From contig JAFGJR010000331.1 in NCBI GenBank assembly GCA_016928975.1, forward strand, positions 1-9,680: a stretch of DNA of 9,680 nucleotides. The letters run 5' to 3'. Positions 5,660 through 9,680 of this stretch are shown here, piece by piece. The notes below the pieces were generated by a model that made no database searches, had not been told where the DNA came from, and saw nothing but the letters and a program-made list of their open reading frames with translations. Source of the stretch: Sedimentisphaerales bacterium. GTDB taxonomy: Bacteria; Planctomycetota; Phycisphaerae; Sedimentisphaerales; SG8-4. The translations under genes were made by a program, and so were the position numbers. Positions within the stretch are counted from its first letter, which is position 1. Each line of letters starts with the position of its first letter.

Positions 5660-8600
5660 TCATCGTTTCCTCTCGTTGAGAATTGCCAGGGCGTGGCGGG
5701 CGTAGTGGCCGCGCAGGTCCTGGGCGTACTGTCTGAGGATTCGCTCGCCGAGACTGTCGTAATCGCCGCAGCGGTAGAGGGCGCGGGCCAGCATCAGCTC
5801 GCGCAGGGAGCACTCGCGAGTGGTGTTGTCCGTCGGGCTGGGCGGGATCTCCCGCGTGGCCGTCTCGATATCTGTGAAGGCGTGGCCGGCCATGCCAGGC
5901 TTCTGGAGCAACTCCGCCAGCGGCCCGGCAGCGGCGGACTTGCCCAGCACCTCCAGTGCCTCCGCCACGGCTCGATGGTGTGACAGGGCGTGCTCGGCGC
6001 CCAGTTGTCGTACTTTGGAGAGAATCGGCTGCAATGCTTCATCCCGGCGGGTTCGACCCAGGGCGATGATCAGGCTGTCCACCACACTCACGCTCGCGCC
6101 GTACTGACCCATGCCGGTGTACTTCCAGCCCTCATCCCACTGGCGCTGGGCGACCGCTTGGGCCAGAGTCTCGGCGCCGGTCGGATCGCCCATGACGCCG
6201 AGGATGTGAGCGTAGGTGAGCTTGTCCTTCTCCATGTCGGCCGACCGGTAGGCGTCACGAAGCAGAGGCAGGGCCTGCTCAGGCTCAGCGAAGATCTTCT
6301 CCAAATCCCGAAGGTCGTTCGTGACACAGGTGACCGCCTCCTCGATCTGCTCTTTCGGCAGGGGGAAGGAGTCCTCATGTGTGAGAACCTCCGGCGGCAG
6401 GTTGCCTTTCTCCGCGAGTTGCCGCTGCAACTGGCGGATATCGATTTCACGCAGAGCCCTGCCTTCCCTGGCGGCCATCGCGGCGGCCAGACCGGCGGCA
6501 TAGCCCTGATTCTGCACATCAGCCTGCATCCGGATGACCGGCATGACGTCGCGATGCGCGCTGACCGCAAGTCCCGTGACCAGAACGCCCTCGATGCCCC
6601 TGGGCAGCAGGCAGCGGTAGGGGACGTAGCAGGGCATCGTCTCTCGGTTCGGCGGCCGGAGCAGGAAGATCGGGTGGATCGTGAAGCCGTGCGAGTCGAA
6701 GTTGCTGCTGGCGCGTACGACGGTATCCGGGAACGTTCGATCAAGGTACACGTCCATCGGCGAGAGACAGAAGTCGCCGACGATCTGTCTTCGCTCGCGG
6801 CTGTCGATGATCTGGCCCAGATCGTAGGCGCCGCCGAACTTCTTCCGGGCGGCCAGGAACGAGTACGAGGTATCCGTGACGTCGATGTCGTCGATGAAGT
6901 CAAAATCGGTGTTCGTGTACCGGGCTCCCGGCTCCCAGGGCGGCAGACCTGTGCCTTGCACGGCGACGTGGGCGCCGGCAATATAGCTGCACGAGGCGCC
7001 TGCCGCCGCCGCGACATCGGCGCTGCCGGTCGCATCGATGACAGCTTTCGCCAGGACCACCCCGCGGCCGTCAGGCGTGGCGACAACCACTCCTTTGACT
7101 CGGTCCCCGTCAACGAACGCGCCGCAGCCGAGCGTGCCGTACCAGATGTCGGCCCCGGCTCTGCGCAATTCCCGCCGATACCACTCGATTTTCAACTGGC
7201 TGTTCCATGCCTGGCCCTGTCCGCTCTTGCCCTCCGCCTCGCCGCCGAGCTGGGCCAGGCCCTGGTCGAGCTCCTTCGTGAATCCTCCCCGGCGGCCGTA
7301 ATAGTATTTGCCGATCAGGCCCATCGTGCCGATGCCGCCCAGGCCGTGCAGGTATTCCACGACGAGTGTTCTGGCTCCCTGGCGGGCGGCGGCGATTCCC
7401 GCCGGGGCGCCGCCAGTGCCGCCGCCGACCACGACCACGTCGTACTCGCCAAGGACGGGCACGGCACACTTGCCGGTCTTTATCTGCGGCGTACGCGCGC
7501 CGATGCGCATCCACGCCGGCTCTTCGCGAACGTCGCCTGACGCGACAGGCCTGACGTTCGTCATCATGATTTTGACCGTGCGCGGCGGCTGCATCGCTCG
7601 TGCCTCCGCAGCCGCGGCCTCGCCGATGCGAGTCCCGACCTCCATCAATTCCAGAGGCCGCAACATCTGTTCCGCCGCACGATCCGACACATCCGCACAG
7701 CCACCAAGCACGTACACAAATTCCACGCCGGCGGGACGGAACACGTCGAGATCGATCTTCTGAGCACCGGGCCATTCGCAGCATTGTTGCGCCTTGCCTC
7801 TCATCCCGTCGGGCGGCACCTGGAACAGCGTCTCGGAGGCGTCGACCTGACCGGCGTCCCAGGTCCTGTCGCGCGCGACCTGTTCGGCGCTGGCGAACGA
7901 GGCGAACGAGCCGTCGCTCATGGGAATTGCCAGCGTGTATTCAATTGCCTCGAAGGCGCGTCCGTCGGAGGCATATACAGGTGCCGGCAGCTTGCGGGCC
8001 CGTGCCCGCTCCTCCTCGCGAACCTGTCCACCGACCACGATCCTCTTGAACAGGTGTGTCCCCGGGGAGTAAGGCTCGAACGAGGCGCCGGCCAGCCGGG
8101 CGACAGTCGCTCTCGGCGTCGCGTCGATGATGATCCTGGCCTTGATTGCCTGCCGGCCGGAACGATTGGCCATGACAATACCCGCCGGTCGGCCCGATTC
8201 ATCGTGAAGGACGTCAGTCACATAGCAGCCGTACAGGAAGGGCACGCCGGCGTCGAGCAGGGCGTCATCCAGCGCCCGTTTCACCTGCATCGGCGTGGGC
8301 GGGATCCGATTCACGCGGGAGGCCGTGACGCGATCGTCCGGTCCGGTCAGCAGGACCTCTCCCAGAAGCACCCGCTTGGCGCCGGCGGTCTTCTTGACGG
8401 CGAATCGCAGATACCGGACCTTCTGGCCAATCGTCGTGGACAGGGCGACGGCCGCGTTCTCGAAGGCTCCGTCCCCAAGCCTGGCATTGTCTACAACCGC
8501 CACCTGGCGCCACTGCTGCCCATCATCGCTGGCCGAGACGCCGATGCTCGCGACCTCGAAATCGCCGTTTCGCTGGTACGCCATGACGGTGGCGAGAGTG

Positions 8601-9163
8601 ACGAGTTGCCCACTACCGAGATCGGCGACAAGGCTCACATCGCCGTTGTACTGGACGCTCTGCGAGGCAGCGCTGTGCCACTTGCCATCCTTGAGCAACG
8701 ATGACGGCTCAGAGTCCTTGTGCGGCGAGGCGGACGGTGTATCCGCCTGGTAGTAGAAGGGCAGACTGCCGCGAAGTCGCGCTGCCGCCGGCGGCTCGGC
8801 AAACATGGCCATGGCCAGTGGGGACGTCGGCTCTTCGTCCGGCTCCAGCCAGAGCCGGTATGTCCCGCAGAGATCCTCGCCGAGGTAAGGCCGGGGAGCT
8901 GCGAGAAAGACCTTGGCCCCATTTTCAGCCGCGGCCACCGCTGCCGCCACGGCCCCCGAGGCTCCGCCGACCACGACGACGTCGATATCGTGGAGGACCG
9001 GAATCTGCCTGGCGGACTCCAGCACGAACCTGTCGCCGGCCGGTCCGGCGGTCTCTTTCGCGACCGTCCCTCTGGGTCTCTCAGCCGGCCTGGAGCAGCC
9101 TGTCGGCGAGATGAGCGAGCAGCAGAACAGGATCGTCAGCGATACTTGCATCCGTCTTCGCAT
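5660..9163 (-). CDS. Large FAD-dependent oxidoreductase lipoprotein with two FAD domains, discoidin-like insert and helical-repeat tail
   Basis: This 1167-residue secreted protein has a basic N-terminus (MRRR), a hydrophobic segment and PTGC at 20-23, so it is probably a lipoprotein anchored at C23. The -3 position is proline, so the lipobox is imperfect. Domain 1 begins DVVVVGGASGAVAAA (61-75), a FAD_oxidored-type Rossmann loop in which the second glycine is alanine. It is interrupted at about 135-278 by a beta-rich F5/8C (discoidin)-like module (ADLGSG, FEVASIGVSASDDGQQW, VRYLRFAV) and resumes at about 290-540, with the IIIDATPRATVARLAG strand. Domain 2 (about 574-905) has a canonical DVVVVGGGTGG (575-585), LGGIGT, VIDATGSADVAA and a closing GVLVTGLAVSAHRD segment. 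Residues 940-1167 are helical and HEAT-like. It is probably a periplasmic or outer-surface redox enzyme for a carbohydrate or cyclic substrate (inference). The ATG at 9163 has AAGGA at 9170-9174, 6 nt upstream. A second ATG, at codon 5, is too far from that SD. Confidence 0.85.
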   Translation of the reverse strand: MRRRMQVSLTILFCCSLISPTGCSRPAERPRGTVAKETAGPAGDRFVLESARQIPVLHDIDVVVVGGASGAVAAAVAAAENGAKVFLAAPRPYLGEDLCGTYRLWLEPDEEPTSPLAMAMFAEPPAAARLRGSLPFYYQADTPSASPHKDSEPSSLLKDGKWHSAASQSVQYNGDVSLVADLGSGQLVTLATVMAYQRNGDFEVASIGVSASDDGQQWRQVAVVDNARLGDGAFENAAVALSTTIGQKVRYLRFAVKKTAGAKRVLLGEVLLTGPDDRVTASRVNRIPPTPMQVKRALDDALLDAGVPFLYGCYVTDVLHDESGRPAGIVMANRSGRQAIKARIIIDATPRATVARLAGASFEPYSPGTHLFKRIVVGGQVREEERARARKLPAPVYASDGRAFEAIEYTLAIPMSDGSFASFASAEQVARDRTWDAGQVDASETLFQVPPDGMRGKAQQCCEWPGAQKIDLDVFRPAGVEFVYVLGGCADVSDRAAEQMLRPLELMEVGTRIGEAAAAEARAMQPPRTVKIMMTNVRPVASGDVREEPAWMRIGARTPQIKTGKCAVPVLGEYDVVVVGGGTGGAPAGIAAARQGARTLVVEYLHGLGGIGTMGLIGKYYYGRRGGFTKELDQGLAQLGGEAEGKSGQGQAWNSQLKIEWYRRELRRAGADIWYGTLGCGAFVDGDRVKGVVVATPDGRGVVLAKAVIDATGSADVAAAAGASCSYIAGAHVAVQGTGLPPWEPGARYTNTDFDFIDDIDVTDTSYSFLAARKKFGGAYDLGQIIDSRERRQIVGDFCLSPMDVYLDRTFPDTVVRASSNFDSHGFTIHPIFLLRPPNRETMPCYVPYRCLLPRGIEGVLVTGLAVSAHRDVMPVIRMQADVQNQGYAAGLAAAMAAREGRALREIDIRQLQRQLAEKGNLPPEVLTHEDSFPLPKEQIEEAVTCVTNDLRDLEKIFAEPEQALPLLRDAYRSADMEKDKLTYAHILGVMGDPTGAETLAQAVAQRQWDEGWKYTGMGQYGASVSVVDSLIIALGRTRRDEALQPILSKVRQLGAEHALSHHRAVAEALEVLGKSAAAGPLAELLQKPGMAGHAFTDIETATREIPPSPTDNTTRECSLRELMLARALYRCGDYDSLGERILRQYAQDLRGHYARHALAILNERKR

Positions 9164-9169
9164 ATCTGT

Positions 9170-9174
9170 TCCTT
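9170..9174 (-). promoter_or_regulatory. Ribosome binding site of the oxidoreductase gene
   Basis: AAGGA on the minus strand stands 6 nt before the ATG at 9163. It selects that codon over the in-frame ATG at 9151, which would be 18 nt away and would lose the basic residues of the signal peptide. Confidence 0.65.
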
Positions 9175-9243
9175 TCAGACTCCAATCCGAGGTTCACGCC
9201 GTCTGCACCCATCTGTTGTGGGTTCTTCGCGTCGGCTGCCGCA

Positions 9244-9271
9244 ATTATCCGCATTTGCCTCCCGCTTTCAA
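9244..9271 (-). promoter_or_regulatory. Predicted sigma70-type promoter of the operon
   Basis: On the minus strand, TTGAAA (9271-9266) and GATAAT (9249-9244) are separated by 16 nt. Each hexamer matches the TTGACA and TATAAT consensus at five of six positions. Transcription would begin near 9237, leaving a leader of about 75 nt before the ATG at 9163. This is the best promoter-like pair seen upstream of the first gene. Planctomycete promoters are poorly characterised, so the call rests on the general bacterial consensus. Confidence 0.5.
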
Positions 9272-9680
9272 CCGCGAATCGGGACCCGACTCATTCATCG
9301 TCTGGCGGCCCGAAGGTGAAAAAAAGGAAACAAACCTTGTAACAATCCCGGGTCACCGGCGTCTTATCCTGTGGAAAGGTTATAGCCGTGGGCGCCGTGG
9401 CGGGCGAAACGGTCGTGGAGGAAAAGCGACGGAAAGTGCGACCGTCAGAGGCGCTGTGTCATCAGGATTGCGTTGGGACAGGTCGGGGCCGAACGGTCTG
9501 ACCGGAAGACATGGAGGATCAATGCGGTATCGCTGCACGCCGTCCCCGACGGCCGGCAGCATAGAGCCAAATAGTGGGCGGCGAAGATGCGAACTGTATC
9601 CACGTCGGCACCCCATCGTCGGCGTGTGAGGGAGCTCCCAATGCTCCGGTTCTTCACCCACAGTTTCCAACCGCCATACC

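Larger units (their letters stand above)
9164..9680. other. 517-nt upstream region without a supported gene
   Basis: The part nearest the operon (9164-9290) holds the leader and the promoter. An AT-rich patch at 9315-9346 contains seven A residues (9319-9325) and the near-palindrome TTGTAACAA (9337-9345). From about 9380 to the right edge the minus strand has an open frame ending at a TAA (9382-9380). Its product is rich in Arg and Pro, its third-position GC is clearly lower than in the neighbouring genes, and it resembles nothing I recognise. I therefore do not call it a gene. A plus-strand ATG at 9641 with GGAG 6 nt upstream could begin a divergent gene, but only 13 codons are visible. Confidence 0.6.

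Noticed and set aside
5990..7540. Long plus-strand open frame (516 codons) opposite the oxidoreductase gene
   Set aside because: It is the antisense shadow of a well-supported FAD protein in GC-rich DNA, where stop codons are rare. The product is unrecognisable and no start signals support it.
9522..9629. Plus-strand 35-codon frame after GGAGG
   Set aside because: The SD spacing is too short (4 nt), and the product is Arg-rich with no recognisable feature.
9380..9680. Minus-strand open frame reaching the right edge
   Set aside because: Its third-position GC is well below that of neighbouring genes, the product is Arg/Pro-rich and no family is recognisable. It may be chance or a decayed gene.
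9641..9680. Possible divergent plus-strand gene start (ATG with GGAG 6 nt upstream)
   Set aside because: Only 13 codons are visible before the window ends, so it cannot be supported.

Overview
The window is one GC-rich stretch (roughly 60% or more by eye) in which every supported gene lies on the minus strand. They read right to left as a single tightly packed cluster of seven genes. No tRNA, rRNA, CRISPR array, insertion sequence or phage gene was seen. The combination of a very large FAD-dependent oxidoreductase lipoprotein carrying a discoidin-like insert, a xylose-isomerase-like enzyme, a DUF4432 mutarotase-like protein and a divergent NagB-like protein is what I would expect from a Planctomycetota-type bacterium (Phycisphaerae or similar), or another member of the PVC group. 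That assignment is inference from gene content, not from a marker gene.

Layout in order of transcription. 9164-9680 is a leader region with a good sigma70-like promoter at 9244-9271 and no convincing gene. 9163-5660 encodes a 1167-residue lipoprotein with two FAD-binding domains and a helical C-terminal tail. 5463-5659 is the only sizeable gap inside the cluster; it holds a hairpin and an operator-like palindrome. 5462-4428 encodes a class I (actinobacterial-type) xylose-isomerase-like TIM barrel. 4373-3609 encodes a PIG-L/LmbE-type zinc deacetylase. 3598-2669 encodes a glucosamine-6-phosphate-deaminase-like (NagB fold) protein with changed active-site residues. 2645-1440 encodes a PfkB-family sugar kinase with an enlarged N-terminal lid. 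1420-359 encodes a DUF4432 aldose-1-epimerase-like protein. 343 to the left edge is the N-terminal third of a mannitol-1-phosphate-dehydrogenase-like NAD-binding protein. From the isomerase onward the gaps are only 10-54 nt, and most genes have a clear Shine-Dalgarno sequence, so they are probably co-transcribed.

Working model (inference): a substrate is oxidised at the cell surface by the lipoprotein or released there. Inside the cell it is then epimerised or isomerised, de-N-acetylated (PIG-L), deaminated or isomerised (NagB-like), phosphorylated (PfkB) and oxidised or reduced (MtlD-like). This looks like catabolism of an acylated amino sugar or similar polyol. The active-site changes in the NagB-like and xylose-isomerase-like proteins argue that the substrate is not ordinary N-acetylglucosamine 6-phosphate or xylose, so the cluster is a candidate for an uncharacterised sugar pathway. 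No transporter, regulator or glycosidase lies inside the window.
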